Origin: Blastomussa wellsi
Lineage: Eukaryota; Cnidaria; Anthozoa; Scleractinia; Plerogyridae
Assembly (NCBI GenBank): GCA_947652115.1
Contig: OX393561.1
Span: 7,796,351-7,860,350, forward strand
Direction: 5' to 3'
DNA length: 64,000 nucleotides
The translations under genes were made by a program, and so were the position numbers. The notes under the pieces are model-generated. The model was not told the origin of the DNA. It made no database searches and saw only the letters and a program-made list of their open reading frames with translations. This document shows, in pieces, positions 63,660-64,000 of this stretch; position 1 is the first letter of the stretch; each line of letters begins with the position of its first letter.

Positions 63660-64000
63660 ATGAACACTTTCAACATTGAACTTTTTTAATGCTGTATATT
63701 TATTACTATCTATCTAAGCATGGAGTAAAGACATTCCTGAATTATAAAGGAAACATCATCTTAAAGTTAACTGTAAAAGTAATACTGATGCGCAACTTAT
63801 TAAAAGCAAAATTCAAAGCTTGATTATAAACAGCTTTACAAAATTTTAACGTTTGAAAAACACCAACATAAAATTCAGCGAAGCAATTACAAAATCATCC
63901 TAGTGTTAAACTTGGTGGGATTTTTTTTGTTCAGTCCTAGCTGGCTCACACCTGCAACGAGTAACAATTTACTTCTTTCTTAAACTGGAACCGAAAAATT
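63660..64000. other. No gene seen
   Basis: AT-rich 3' flank of the Harbinger fragment. Confidence 0.5.

Noticed and set aside
1..64000. tRNA, rRNA and CRISPR features
   Set aside because: No cloverleaf, rRNA core or regular spacer-repeat pattern was noticed; the tandem repeats present lack unique spacers.

Overview
The window is metazoan nuclear DNA, most likely from an anthozoan cnidarian (coral or sea anemone). The evidence is spliced genes with GT-AG introns, a Frizzled-type cysteine-rich-domain membrane protein, a chromodomain gene ending in a histone-type stem-loop, and a dense load of DNA transposons of kinds common in cnidarian genomes. The species assignment is inference. No bacterial operons, rRNA, tRNA or CRISPR arrays were seen. 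The ORF starts quoted here were moved to the first plausible ATG where the longest open frame began at a non-ATG codon.

Layout. 1-9.2 kb is host-like: a Frizzled-CRD single-pass membrane protein (minus), a divergent three-exon chromodomain gene (plus), then a minus-strand gene of at least eight exons whose conceptual protein resembles the RAG1/Transib catalytic core. 9.7-30.6 kb is a nearly full-length Maverick/Polinton (adintovirus-like) element with 1,277-bp inverted repeats. Its left arm holds integrase, two related virion proteins, a basic core-like protein, double-jelly-roll-type major capsid, adenain-like protease, packaging ATPase and two small conserved genes, all rightward. Its right arm holds protein-primed PolB and three accessory genes leftward, and a spliced winged-helix/zinc-ribbon gene rightward. 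Several genes carry single-base frameshifts, mostly at or near homopolymers, so the copy is either decaying or imperfectly assembled.

30.6-38 kb is a nest of repeats: a direct duplication of about 2 kb carries a PolB C-terminal fragment from a third Maverick family and a zinc-finger/coiled-coil gene, and between the two copies lies a compact tyrosine-recombinase element with split direct repeats and no reverse transcriptase. 38.7-39.9 kb is a broken piggyBac transposase. 41.0-50.2 kb is a second, older Maverick whose accessory genes and PolB are colinear with the inverted right arm of the first one, but which has lost its capsid arm. 50.4-54.5 kb holds a decayed hAT transposase.

56.1-63.7 kb is a PIF/Harbinger transposase fragment split by a 7,033-bp transposon with perfect 15-bp terminal inverted repeats and a TTAA target duplication. 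That transposon encodes an intact-looking 748-aa three-exon transposase and a convergent four-exon 133-aa protein. The two Mavericks together define a conserved early module (winged-helix/Zn-ribbon, Q-rich, acidic Zn protein, basic HARAGC/HGP-motif protein, PolB). Its promoter region carries E2F-like sites and TATA boxes, which suggests expression tied to host S phase.
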